The notes below the pieces were generated by a model. The model was not told the DNA's origin, ran no database searches, and was given only the letters and a program-made list of their open reading frames with translations. A DNA stretch of 64,000 nucleotides from assembly GCA_950022655.1 (NCBI GenBank), contig OX465583.1, forward strand, positions 34,313,360 through 34,377,359, in the 5' to 3' direction. How positions within the stretch are numbered: position 1 is the first letter of the stretch; the number at the start of each line of letters is the position of its first letter. A program made the translations under genes and the position numbers. The DNA comes from Alentia gelatinosa. Taxonomy: Eukaryota > Annelida > Polychaeta > Phyllodocida > Polynoidae. This document shows positions 12,282 through 24,110 of this stretch, one piece after another.

Positions 12282-13124
12282 GACATCATATAAGATTATT
12301 TTGCTTGATGCTTGGAAAAGGCATGAAATATATATCGCTTGCTTATTTCATCTCTTAGAAAAGGGTTCTACGAACGATTTTTATTTTTATGCAATAGAAT
12401 GTATCGTAACGGCCTTCTACGACAATCTAGATTGGTTCGGCAGAGGTCATGGCCTCTGGCGGGTCATTGAGCTCCGCAGTGCGAAAATGACACAAACAAA
12501 CCTACCCCGCCCCACATACACGCTCCGCATATTCGTCAGCATCCCTGCTGCTTCGCTGCTCATACCAGGCACACTGCACAGATACATTTTACCCATCCAC
12601 CCACATCCTTTCATTCAAACTCGCTATTCGCTCATGGCATTTTACTATAAATATTCATTTCTAGTCAATTATCTTATCAATACTTACCATTTTAATTATC
12701 TCACGATAACCATGATTATTAAAATGTACATCATAAAATTTTATAAACAAAAAATAAAATTGTATTTTCCCAACTCAACATCCTCTTACTCATTTCGCGA
12801 CGCGTGTAGATCAATGATCATTCATACTTTATTAAACAGCCTCCAGATTCCTACAGTTGGTTCTATAGGTTCCATGGCTATTTAATGTATATCTAACACA
12901 TCTGAAGATTTATATTTCAAACTGATGTAAAGAATTTTACAAAATCTAGATCATGATTTTGGTATTGGTTTTACGTGCCATGACAGTACTAGATTATGTA
13001 GGTGTTGTATATATTCCCACATTTTTATCACTGACCTCTAGATAGTTATGCAATTCAATTGTTATCAGCCTATATACCTATCTATCATTGAGGTAAATCA
13101 TAAGAGCATTGGACAGGATTCACT

Positions 13125-13343
13125 ATGTTAAAGGTACTGATGATGCTTGGTATCACTGTGGTTATCCTGGCGGCTTCTGTCTTAGCCGTGGATACTAAGA
13201 GGGTCCTGCTTTTACCCCTACCCTTCACGAGTCATATCCGGCAGCTAGCAGGCATTGGTGAAGGCCTGAGTGGACATGGTCATGAGGTCTACATGGTACT
13301 TAGCAGGAGCATGCCAGGCAGAGACCACTTTGGGAATGGCTCG
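13125..13343 (+). CDS. UGT exon 1, copy 3 (partial CDS)
   Basis: Encodes the same 73 residues, with the same phase-0 donor (gtaggt at 13344), as the other three copies. Confidence 0.8.
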
Positions 13344-13768
13344 GTAGGTGCCATGCTATAACTTCATACAAATACAAATACATATAAACACCTGTCTCCG
13401 AAGTTACAGGGTCGTCGAATTGAGCAACAGAAATCTAGCGCTCACTGGGTACCAGCAGTACTGAACATCCTGAAAAGCACAGGTAATCTACCCCTACGAG
13501 AGTTATAGGTCCTTACCAGACTTGCTCAAGGTCCTTTTGCACCCCCATGAGAGCAACCCAATTTTTAGGGTAGGGGACAACCGTCATTGATGTGACTGTC
13601 AATCTGACGGCTCTGTAACATTTTAGACTTTAGGTGAAATGTCATTTTCTACCAAGGTAAGTCTCATTTAACCTTTAAAGTCTACAGCTGATTACTGGTC
13701 AGTTAGATAATAACAGAGACTGTTAACACATTACCTGTGCACCTCCTGACAGGGATATGCAGGTGGTT

Positions 13769-15104
13769 AGTTGGGTCGGATTTTTGAAACCTGCTAAATT
13801 CAGCTTTGAACCTGGGATAAAACATGCAAAAAAAAATTTCCGAATAATACTTCTTTTTATATTTTATGTTACTCACCTACTAAGTACGTTCCAGAAAAAT
13901 ATTATTTCAACAAAATCAGATCAATGGTTTAGATTTGAGAGCCTTTTGAAGTTGTGTATAATACTGCATGTTGTCCAACCCCCTAAATATCTGAAATTTC
14001 AAGAAATGTTATAAATGCTTATAACTTAAGAATGACTAATATTATACGGTGACATACATTATATTTTATCCAAAATACCTTTTTCATATATTAGATTTAA
14101 AAGAAAAGCTCTAAACCATATTTGGGGTGTTGGGCAACACAGGGGTGTCGGACAACACGAGGGGTGTCGGACAACACGTTAATAGAATTACTCAGAACAA
14201 TGAGAAAAATAATATTTGAGGCTATAATACTTTATATTTTTAATGAAATGATAATAAGCTATATTTCACAAAGCAAACCACTCAATTACTGATAAAAAAC
14301 AACCCCCAAATCATAACTTGTAAAACAGCGTGTTGTCCGACACCCCGGGGTGTCGGACAACACATGTTCAGTTTTTGAACAATAAAAAGTATATTTTTTT
14401 ATTTAGAAAAAAACCAACCTGGGTATTCAAGAGTGGTAGGGGTACTTAACATAACCAATGATGTTTGTTATTCTATTATGATTATTTTTTCTTTTACACA
14501 TCCTTTAGAGGTGTGTTGTCCAACAACCCATGTTTTTGGAAAAATATCATCATGGGTTCATAATGTTCTGATATCAGGATGGATAATCCGATTGTGTGGA
14601 AACTTTCAGGTATCACAGTCAGGATTCAGGTCAACATTGTACAATCAAGAAAAATTAATTTCTCACTATATATCTCATTAGTATTTTCCTCTGAAAGTCG
14701 GGGTCTTGAACAACATACTCTATGGGTCTCTATGTTGGAAAATTTGAAGGTCCTGGATAGTTTTTACCATTTTAATATTTTTTCAATCTTTTACCAATTT
14801 TCAAAATTATATTGTCTACACTTCTCATGACATATGCTTTAAACATGTTAATAAATACAATTCGCTCGAAATTGTGTCTCCCAGATTTTGAACAAAGCAA
14901 AAATCAATAGAAAATCACAGTTTTTGTTGATTTTCAGAAGGAAAAATTCCTCAGAGCTCTACAAAACCCTATGTTGGAAAGAAAGATTATCAAAAGATAC
15001 ACCAAATAATTTCATTTTTACATTCATGAGATATGTTTATACAACATGAACCTTGAAAAAGCTTATTTTGGCAATTTAGCAGGTTTTAAAAATCCCACCC
15101 AGTT
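13769..15104. mobile_element. TIR element, long form, unit 3 (1336 bp)
   Basis: Same terminal inverted repeats as the short form at 4567-5544, with 358 more bases inside. Confidence 0.6.
14011..14368. repeat. 358-bp segment present only in units 3 and 4
   Basis: Bordered by the direct repeat ATGTT (14006-14010 and 14364-14368). It holds several copies of the 17-mer GGGGTGTCGGACAACAC: two forward plus one variant near 14124-14178, and a perfect palindromic pair at its right end (14331-14363). Related ttgtccaac motifs lie outside the segment in all units. It could be an insertion with a 5-bp target duplication, or the ancestral state deleted from units 1 and 2 across the ATGTT repeat. Confidence 0.8.
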
Positions 15105-15688
15105 GTCTTTCTCTGTCTGGAGAACAATATCCTGGAAGGCATTATCGTCTGTTCTTTTGTGTCAAACGAGGTGAGTGTCCTTTTGTGTCAAATGTATTGG
15201 TGTTCATCCACCAAGTGCTTCTCAGAATAGTTTGCATAGGTAAGTCCCTAAGGATAGTTTTAGACATGGCTGCTCCCCTAGATGAATGGGCATTGAGCAC
15301 ATGGTCGTTTCAATCCATCTGGTAATTGAGTCTTTTGTTGCTGGGTGTAGATTATTCCCCAGCTTTATCCATAACTGTGTACATTGTCCTTTGAGCTGCG
15401 ATGTGTTGGCACAGTATTGTCTTGGAACACTGTAAGGGCACAGTATGTTATTTGTAAAAATGATTTTTTGTTTTTTTTTTGTTTTTTTTTGAGGGGGGTG
15501 GGGGGCATATATGTACCCCCTTAGACCGCCGACTGCAGCATGGGGAAGGGGTGAGCGGCAGGAGCACTGACCACTCAACACACAGGCCGCGAGAGGGCGG
15601 CGTTACATTCTTTGAAATTATCATTAGGAGTAATTCACATAATTCAGCTTTAAACATGGTATGTATGCAACCAGCAATGAGCATTATT

Positions 15689-15887
15689 GTAAACCCATGG
15701 GCGTTGCTCAGGGGTAATCATTGCCTCCCTGGTGTCCCCCTCTACCGCACCTCAAGGGCGCCCCTCCTGCCCCCTCGTGGCTTTCACACATACCACGAGG
15801 TCACGTGGTACAGCCCGGTCCGTACCCCGGCCTCACTTCTTCTCCACCCGCTCTACAGTACGCACGTACTACAGCACCTTTTTTCGT
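15689..15887. repeat. Solo Ngaro A segment closing unit 3
   Basis: Same 199-bp A segment as 6129-6327. Confidence 0.85.
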
Positions 15888-16470
15888 GCCTTGGGGAGAG
15901 ATACTTAGAACAGATTGTTGCGATCTGATTTGGTATCTCTGACTCGAGGGTAGAAGTGGAGGGACTTAGTTGGGTAAAAATCAATAGTCCTGTGACCGTG
16001 ACCTTTGAACCTCCATGTCTCACCCTGGTTGTCTAGAGGGGACCATTTCGATAATGTGTACCTTGTCTGATAAGTGCTCTTAAAAACTCACCCTGTTGAG
16101 ATGAGACTTAATACTTAATAACAAAAAAAACAAAAATGTAGCTCCTATGTCCCTGAGTAGGTGGGGGAGGACTCTAAAATAACACATTTTTTTAAATTCA
16201 CCCTGAGGATGGCACTGCTTGCCAAAAATGGTCACCCACATAGATCTAGATGAGGTAGAGAGGCAAATAAGGTGCCATTTCCCACTAACCTGACATGAGG
16301 AATTCAATAAAATGCATTTCAAATTGATGTGATATGTTTTACATCACTAAATTCAGTAAAAAGCAGTAATATGACACTTCACAGAGCCCTTATATAGTAA
16401 TTCCTCATATGACTACTTTTGTACACATACAACCACACTATACATTAGTATCACATGTAATTCTCATTAA

Positions 16471-17240
16471 TTTGCACAATTTCAATAGTCATCATCAGAA
16501 GATTCAGCCTCAGAGTCAGAAGATTCATCATCACAACTCCTCATTATCTTGTGGTGCAGGAAGTGGTAGCCGAAGGGATGTAGGGATTGAGGGCAGAGTA
16601 AATCAAACTAGCACACACAGTCCATCTTGGCACTGCCGTACATTACCAAAGGGTGAGGGATGCTCCTTAGTTCATAATATATTTGCAGATAAGCAACATA
16701 GTTCACTCTCTTCAGATGAAGATCCAAAGTGTCCTTGTCGGGTGGAAGACACATGACATCCATACCTGTTATTGTCATATATTTGTAGCCACCGGTTGTT
16801 ATATATTTGTAGCCATGGTAGCATTCAGTAGACTTTGCAATTTTAGAATGTGCTACATTTGCATCTTAAATGCTGCTGGGATTGCATCATCTCTTTAGAA
16901 TATTCTGCACTTTCTCAGAAAGAGGTGTATTCCCAATGCTCATGTCTAGCACCCATTGCAGAAGTGCCTCATAGAAAAGTCATAGACAATGAACACCATG
17001 TTTAAAGTGTTTGCCTCGCATGACCTGATCAACTAAAACATCTGTAATAACACCTGCTTCCACTATGACTTCATCCAAGCCTGAGCCTCTGAATCTTTTA
17101 TGTATTGTGTACATGTGTAATATACCCATAAAGTGTATTGTGATCTTAAGTTTTAAAAGAAGAACATAAACTGGATAATCACCACCTACCAATCCAAATG
17201 GCATTCCTTTTTCTTCAATTGCCCATTTGAGCTTGCACAT
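16471..17240 (-). pseudogene. Decayed multi-copy coding fragment, unit 4
   Basis: Same relic as at 2310-3079. Confidence 0.5.
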
Positions 17241-18083
17241 GACATCATATAAGATTATTTTGCTTGATGCTTGGAAAAGGCATGAAATATATATCGCTTG
17301 CTTATTTCATCTCTTAGAAAAGGGTTCTACGAACGATTTTTATTTTTATGCAATAGAATGTATCGTAACGGCCTTCTACGACAATCTAGATTGGTTCGGC
17401 AGAGGTCATGGCCTCTGGCGGGTCATTGAGCTCCGCAGTGCGAAAATGACACAAACAAACCTACCCCGCCCCACATACACGCTCCGCATATTCGTCAGCA
17501 TCCCTGCTGCTTCGCTGCTCATACCAGGCACACTGCACAGATACATTTTACCCATCCACCCACATCCTTTCATTCAAACTCGCTATTCGCTCATGGCATT
17601 TTACTATAAATATTCATTTCTAGTCAATTATCTTATCAATACTTACCATTTTAATTATCTCACGATAACCATGATTATTAAAATGTACATCATAAAATTT
17701 TATAAACAAAAAATAAAATTGTATTTTCCCAACTCAACATCCTCTTACTCATTTCGCGACGCGTGTAGATCAATGATCATTCATACTTTATTAAACAGCC
17801 TCCAGATTCCTACAGTTGGTTCTATAGGTTCCATGGCTATTTAATGTATATCTAACACATCTGAAGATTTATATTTCAAACTGATGTAAAGAATTTTACA
17901 AAATCTAGATCATGATTTTGGTATTGGTTTTACGTGCCATGACAGTACTAGATTATGTAGGTGTTGTATATATTCCCACATTTTTATCACTGACCTCTAG
18001 ATAGTTATGCAATTCAATTGTTATCAGCCTATATACCTATCTATCATTGAGGTAAATCATAAGAGCATTGGACAGGATTCACT

Positions 18084-18302
18084 ATGTTAAAGGTACTGAT
18101 GATGCTTGGTATCACTGTGGTTATCCTGGCGGCTTCTGTCTTAGCCGTGGATACTAAGAGGGTCCTGCTTTTACCCCTACCCTTCACGAGTCATATCCGG
18201 CAGCTAGCAGGCATTGGTGAAGGCCTGAGTGGACATGGTCATGAGGTCTACATGGTACTTAGCAGGAGCATGCCAGGCAGAGACCACTTTGGGAATGGCT
18301 CG
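18084..18302 (+). CDS. UGT exon 1, copy 4 (partial CDS)
   Basis: The copy nearest to the common UGT exons. The 73 residues and the phase-0 donor (gtaggt at 18303) match the other copies. The intron to 28876 is about 10.6 kb and contains the TIR element and the whole Ngaro-like element. By distance it is the most likely partner of exon 2, although upstream copies could be used as alternative first exons. Confidence 0.82.
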
Positions 18303-18727
18303 GTAGGTGCCATGCTATAACTTCATACAAATACAAATACATATAAACACCTGTCTCCGAAGTTACAGGGTCGTCGAATTGAGCAACAGAAATCTAGCGC
18401 TCACTGGGTACCAGCAGTACTGAACATCCTGAAAAGCACAGGTAATCTACCCCTACGAGAGTTATAGGTCCTTACCAGACTTGCTCAAGGTCCTTTTGCA
18501 CCCCCATGAGAGCAACCCAATTTTTAGGGTAGGGGACAACCGTCATTGATGTGACTGTCAATCTGACGGCTCTGTAACATTTTAGACTTTAGGTGAAATG
18601 TCATTTTCTACCAAGGTAAGTCTCATTTAACCTTTAAAGTCTACAGCTGATTACTGGTCAGTTAGATAATAACAGAGACTGTTAACACATTACCTGTGCA
18701 CCTCCTGACAGGGATATGCAGGTGGTT

Positions 18728-20063
18728 AGTTGGGTCGGATTTTTGAAACCTGCTAAATTCAGCTTTGAACCTGGGATAAAACATGCAAAAAAAAATTTCC
18801 GAATAATACTTCTTTTTATATTTTATGTTACTCACCTACTAAGTACGTTCCAGAAAAATATTATTTCAACAAAATCAGATCAATGGTTTAGATTTGAGAG
18901 CCTTTTGAAGTTGTGTATAATACTGCATGTTGTCCAACCCCCTAAATATCTGAAATTTCAAGAAATGTTATAAATGCTTATAACTTAAGAATGACTAATA
19001 TTATACGGTGACATACATTATATTTTATCCAAAATACCTTTTTCATATATTAGATTTAAAAGAAAAGCTCTAAACCATATTTGGGGTGTTGGGCAACACA
19101 GGGGTGTCGGACAACACGAGGGGTGTCGGACAACACGTTAATAGAATTACTCAGAACAATGAGAAAAATAATATTTGAGGCTATAATACTTTATATTTTT
19201 AATGAAATGATAATAAGCTATATTTCACAAAGCAAACCACTCAATTACTGATAAAAAACAACCCCCAAATCATAACTTGTAAAACAGCGTGTTGTCCGAC
19301 ACCCCGGGGTGTCGGACAACACATGTTCAGTTTTTGAACAATAAAAAGTATATTTTTTTATTTAGAAAAAAACCAACCTGGGTATTCAAGAGTGGTAGGG
19401 GTACTTAACATAACCAATGATGTTTGTTATTCTATTATGATTATTTTTTCTTTTACACATCCTTTAGAGGTGTGTTGTCCAACAACCCATGTTTTTGGAA
19501 AAATATCATCATGGGTTCATAATGTTCTGATATCAGGATGGATAATCCGATTGTGTGGAAACTTTCAGGTATCACAGTCAGGATTCAGGTCAACATTGTA
19601 CAATCAAGAAAAATTAATTTCTCACTATATATCTCATTAGTATTTTCCTCTGAAAGTCGGGGTCTTGAACAACATACTCTATGGGTCTCTATGTTGGAAA
19701 ATTTGAAGGTCCTGGATAGTTTTTACCATTTTAATATTTTTTCAATCTTTTACCAATTTTCAAAATTATATTGTCTACACTTCTCATGACATATGCTTTA
19801 AACATGTTAATAAATACAATTCGCTCGAAATTGTGTCTCCCAGATTTTGAACAAAGCAAAAATCAATAGAAAATCACAGTTTTTGTTGATTTTCAGAAGG
19901 AAAAATTCCTCAGAGCTCTACAAAACCCTATGTTGGAAAGAAAGATTATCAAAAGATACACCAAATAATTTCATTTTTACATTCATGAGATATGTTTATA
20001 CAACATGAACCTTGAAAAAGCTTATTTTGGCAATTTAGCAGGTTTTAAAAATCCCACCCAGTT
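18728..20063. mobile_element. TIR element, long form, unit 4 (1336 bp)
   Basis: Same as unit 3, with the extra segment at 18970-19327. Confidence 0.6.
18970..19327. repeat. 358-bp segment, unit 4
   Basis: Copy of 14011-14368 with the same ATGTT borders and palindromic 17-mer pair. Confidence 0.8.
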
Positions 20064-20647
20064 GTCTTTCTCTGTCTGGAGAACAATATCCTGGAAGGCA
20101 TTATCGTCTGTTCTTTTGTGTCAAACGAGGTGAGTGTCCTTTTGTGTCAAATGTATTGGTGTTCATCCACCAAGTGCTTCTCAGAATAGTTTGCATAGGT
20201 AAGTCCCTAAGGATAGTTTTAGACATGGCTGCTCCCCTAGATGAATGGGCATTGAGCACATGGTCGTTTCAATCCATCTGGTAATTGAGTCTTTTGTTGC
20301 TGGGTGTAGATTATTCCCCAGCTTTATCCATAACTGTGTACATTGTCCTTTGAGCTGCGATGTGTTGGCACAGTATTGTCTTGGAACACTGTAAGGGCAC
20401 AGTATGTTATTTGTAAAAATGATTTTTTGTTTTTTTTTTGTTTTTTTTTGAGGGGGGTGGGGGGCATATATGTACCCCCTTAGACCGCCGACTGCAGCAT
20501 GGGGAAGGGGTGAGCGGCAGGAGCACTGACCACTCAACACACAGGCCGCGAGAGGGCGGCGTTACATTCTTTGAAATTATCATTAGGAGTAATTCACATA
20601 ATTCAGCTTTAAACATGGTATGTATGCAACCAGCAATGAGCATTATT

Positions 20648-20846
20648 GTAAACCCATGGGCGTTGCTCAGGGGTAATCATTGCCTCCCTGGTGTCCCCCT
20701 CTACCGCACCTCAAGGGCGCCCCTCCTGCCCCCTCGTGGCTTTCACACATACCACGAGGTCACGTGGTACAGCCCGGTCCGTACCCCGGCCTCACTTCTT
20801 CTCCACCCGCTCTACAGTACGCACGTACTACAGCACCTTTTTTCGT
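20648..20846. repeat. Ngaro split direct repeat A1
   Basis: Aligns with A2 (25364-25563) without gaps. I count four differences, all transitions at CpG positions. Confidence 0.88.
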
Positions 20847-20943
20847 CTCCTTGGCACGTGCTCGCAGCCCAATACTCCCCGAGTATAGGCCAGCACGCCA
20901 TACACACGATAAGAGGGCGATAGAACGATAGAAAGAAGTGGAA

Positions 20944-22068
20944 ATGCCTAATACCAGGAACACGCCCGTGCCTAGCACGTCTCAGGCACCGCAGGCGGCC
21001 GCAGGGTCCGAGGCCATGCTGAGGGGATCGACACAGGCGTCGAACAAACACGTGGACTCCGTTTCTGAGAACGGCTCGACGGTCAAGACGTCGAGAATAA
21101 CGGCCCTGGAGGGGAATGTCGCTCAGATACTCGAGGCGATAAAAGGACTTCAACGGGCAAAATCACCATCGAGGGCATCTCAACCGGCGACCGTTAGAGA
21201 GGCCACCGTCGCGGAGGACCGGACCAGGGACTGGGCCCACGATCAAGCATCCCGTCTCCCGGCCCCCCGTCAGCTTCGCGACCGGTACCTCCCAGACGAG
21301 CTCCTCCAGAAAGAACTCGACCGTGAGGGACTCCGACACGACCGCACGGCCGGTAGGTTTAGTTCAGATCTTCATACCGTTAGATTACTGTCCAAACCTT
21401 ACATGTATGTGGAACGCGAGGGCCTCTTCACCGTGAACCAGAGGCTCGAGGTCAGGGGCACGCTCGGTCCAATGGAGTATGTAAGCGCGTTTCTGGTCAT
21501 GATGGAGGACCACCGGGCTGTCCCCGAGGAGGACAGGAGGGACATGTATCGCCACCTGTCCAAGGTATCGATCGATGCCCAGACTCGGCTGTGGGCCGGA
21601 GTCAGGCGTTGGTCGCAGTACGTTTTTGACCAGGTCGAGGCCGGGAGGATTTACTGGTTCGACCATGTGCGCATACAGGACGAGCGTGTCCGGCTCCCGA
21701 TGACGGCGACCACGACGGTGCACGACGGTCAAGACACGGGCAAGGCCGGAGGACGGGAGCTGCCGTGCCGGGCATTCAACTCGGAGAGGGGGTGTCGACA
21801 GCGGAAAGGCCACCAAGATGGCGGAATCAAATGGGTGCACGTGTGCTCGTTTTGTGATTCGGTCGGCAGGATGTGCACGCACTCTATACACGCGTGCAAC
21901 AGGAAGCTGTTGTACGGTGGCGGGTATGAGAGTGCTGCACCAACACCCGCACCTGCCCCACGCCGGATGCCGCAGGCCGGACACACGCTCCGCACCACCG
22001 ACCTCTCAGGAGTGCAGAAACAACAACCAACGGCTTCAAAAAACGGACCGGACGCGCCCCGCGACTGA
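20944..22068 (+). CDS. Ngaro ORF1, Gag-like protein
   Basis: 374 codons from the ATG at 20944. The N-terminus is Ser/Thr/Ala-rich. A short amphipathic stretch (ITALEGNVAQILEAIKGLQR, near residue 60) may form a coiled coil. The centre is Arg-rich. A Cys/His cluster at about residues 280-320 (CRAFNSERGC...H...CSFCDSVG...CTHSIHAC) matches the zinc-binding motif of DIRS/Ngaro Gag proteins, which package the element RNA. The RT frame follows at once in another reading frame (from 22071). Confidence 0.75.
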   Translation: MPNTRNTPVPSTSQAPQAAAGSEAMLRGSTQASNKHVDSVSENGSTVKTSRITALEGNVAQILEAIKGLQRAKSPSRASQPATVREATVAEDRTRDWAHDQASRLPAPRQLRDRYLPDELLQKELDREGLRHDRTAGRFSSDLHTVRLLSKPYMYVEREGLFTVNQRLEVRGTLGPMEYVSAFLVMMEDHRAVPEEDRRDMYRHLSKVSIDAQTRLWAGVRRWSQYVFDQVEAGRIYWFDHVRIQDERVRLPMTATTTVHDGQDTGKAGGRELPCRAFNSERGCRQRKGHQDGGIKWVHVCSFCDSVGRMCTHSIHACNRKLLYGGGYESAAPTPAPAPRRMPQAGHTLRTTDLSGVQKQQPTASKNGPDAPRD

Positions 22069-22070
22069 GT

Positions 22071-24110
22071 GTGGCGCGTGTAACACCCCTCGCACCCGGT
22101 ACGTGTGCACTCAGCGAGGGCGACCCGGTCAGGGAGTGCACGACCCGTGACGTAACACCCCACGTGACCACAACACCGCGTGCCGAGCACGTGGGGGACG
22201 CATACAAGCATAAAACCCCGCCCCCTCAGGAATACACTCCCGTGTATAGGAGCGACGGCGGGGATGTGGAGCAATTGGCTCGGCAATTGCCCCGGGAGGA
22301 CGGCAACGATAATCTACGAATCGACTTAGATGCCGTTAGGGAGTTCTGCGAGACAGGTATTCCCACTCCCGGAGTCTGGACCGACCCCGGCACGTTCGCC
22401 GGACATAGGCGGGCCCACTGGCCCCACTTCTCCGCCCGGGCGCCGGGACACGCCGACATCTACGACCGGGTACGGCGTACGGGGATGCCCAACGCCCTCG
22501 GGGCCCGTATCAAGATCCCTACTGATCTCAACATCCCAGTCTGGATCCGATACCTCTCGGGTATCCCCGGAAAGGAGGAACTCATTGATTTCGTTAGGTT
22601 CGGGTTCCCTCTGGGGTACGCCGGCCCGGTTACCGACACACGGGGAGTGCCCAACCACCCCAGTGCCACGGGATACCCGGACCAGATAGCGAGGTTCATT
22701 GACAAGGAGAAGGGGCATTCCAACCTCATGGGTCCATTCGAGGACCCCCCCTTTCAGCCGTGGTGCCACGTGTCGCCGTTAATGACATGCGAGAAGAGGG
22801 GTACGTCTGATCGGCGCGTTATCACGGATATGACGTACCCCAAGGAATCCAGCGTTAACTGCTACATCGTGAAAAACTCTGTCTACGGTGAAGAGAGAGA
22901 ACATGGCCTCCCGACCGTCGATGGCTTCGTCGGCCGCCTGGTGGCCTCGGGGCCGGGGAGCTATATGTCCACCATCGACATCGCATGGGCATATAAGAAC
23001 TTCCGGTGCGACCCCCTCGACTGGCCTCTGCTCTGTTTCGCGTGGGGGGAGGGGTACTACTGTGATACGGCCATGCCGTTCGGTGCCCGTGCCTCCTCCT
23101 ACCACATGCAGTGCGTAGCGGATGCCATCGTGAAGATCCTCGGCCAGAAGGGGGTCGATGCCGCGATGTACTTAGACGACCTTATAATACTCTCCCCTAC
23201 GGCCGACAAGGCGGCCGCCGACTTCGAGGCCGCGCGGGCGCTTTTCAAGGAACTGGGCCTCCCCGAGGCCAGGGAAAAGGCACAGCCCCCGAGCCGAGTT
23301 GTGACATGGCTAGGCATAGTCATAAACTCCGTGGATATGTCCCTCAGTATCCCCCGGGACAAACTGCAAGACGTGCGGGAGCACGTGAGGGCCGTCTCAG
23401 CCAAGCGCTCGCTGACGAAACGCCAGCTGCAGTCGGTCCTCGGTCGGGTCCTCCACGTGGCGAAGTGTATACGGCCGGCCCGACCGTTCGTCAGCAAACT
23501 GCTCGAGGCCCTCCGGGGCATGGCCGGATACTACATCAACGTCAACTCGGAGATGCGGCAGGACCTCCAGTGGTTCCTGCGGTTCGCCGAGGGATGGAAC
23601 GGCCATGCCCTGATACCTCGAGGGCCTCCCACCAAATGCATCATCGTGGACGCGTGCCTCAGCGGAGTAGGGGGCACGGATGGGAGATACTACTTCTGCG
23701 GTAGGGTCTGCCCCGTGGAAGACCCCGTGAACTGTATCGCCGAGCTCGAGGCCCTCAACACGGTGTACGCCATGTGTACCTTCCTGACGGATCGCGACCG
23801 AGGGACACGCGTGGAAGTGTACTGCGTTAACATGGGGACCGTCCAGGCACTCAGGTCGGGACGTGCTAGGAACCCTGTACTGGCCGAGTGTGCCCGTCAG
23901 GCCTGGACGGTCCAGGCCAGGCTCCAGGTGGAGTTCGTGTACACACAAGTCCCGGGTGTACTGAACACCGTAGCAGATGCCCTCAGCCGAGCCCATCTGA
24001 CCTCGCGAGACTTCATGACGGCCGTTAATTATATCAACTTTCATTCCCTCGTTGAAGTGATTCCATGCACACACACCTCTTTCTACCCTGTTCTCCGTCT
24101 CGCCTGCAGA
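22071..24110 (+). CDS. Ngaro ORF2, reverse transcriptase and RNase H
   Basis: The frame runs open to 24533, but recognisable domains end near 24010. RT motifs are visible: SDRRVITDMTYP (fingers), STIDIAWAYKNF (motif A aspartate), MPFGARASSYH (motif B) and YLDDLIIL (motif C, 23169). RNase H follows with IIVDACLSGVGG and IAELEALN, and the end VADALSRAHL is typical of DIRS-type RNase H. The third acidic site reads VYCVNMGTVQAL where relatives have DN, so D has become V at 23826-23828. No in-frame ATG lies near the start, so translation may depend on ORF1 or on reinitiation. The recombinase frame overlaps the 3' end. Confidence 0.8.

Larger units (their letters stand above)
10929..15887. repeat. 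Tandem unit 3 (4959 bp)
   Basis: Third head-to-tail copy. It is 358 bp longer than units 1 and 2 because of the segment at 14011-14368. It has tataaacaaa (near 12743) where units 1 and 2 have tatacacaaa. Confidence 0.93.
15888..20846. repeat. Tandem unit 4 (4959 bp)
   Basis: Last unit, with the same length and diagnostic variants as unit 3. Its terminal A segment does not meet another unit but continues into the Ngaro-like interior (ctccttggcacg), so this A is the real A1 of the element. Confidence 0.93.

Noticed and set aside
1727..20846. Assembly artefact as full explanation of the tandem array
   Set aside because: Units carry shared and private variants (358-bp segment, single-base differences) in a consistent nested order. 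Collapse or inflation of unit number still cannot be excluded without reads.
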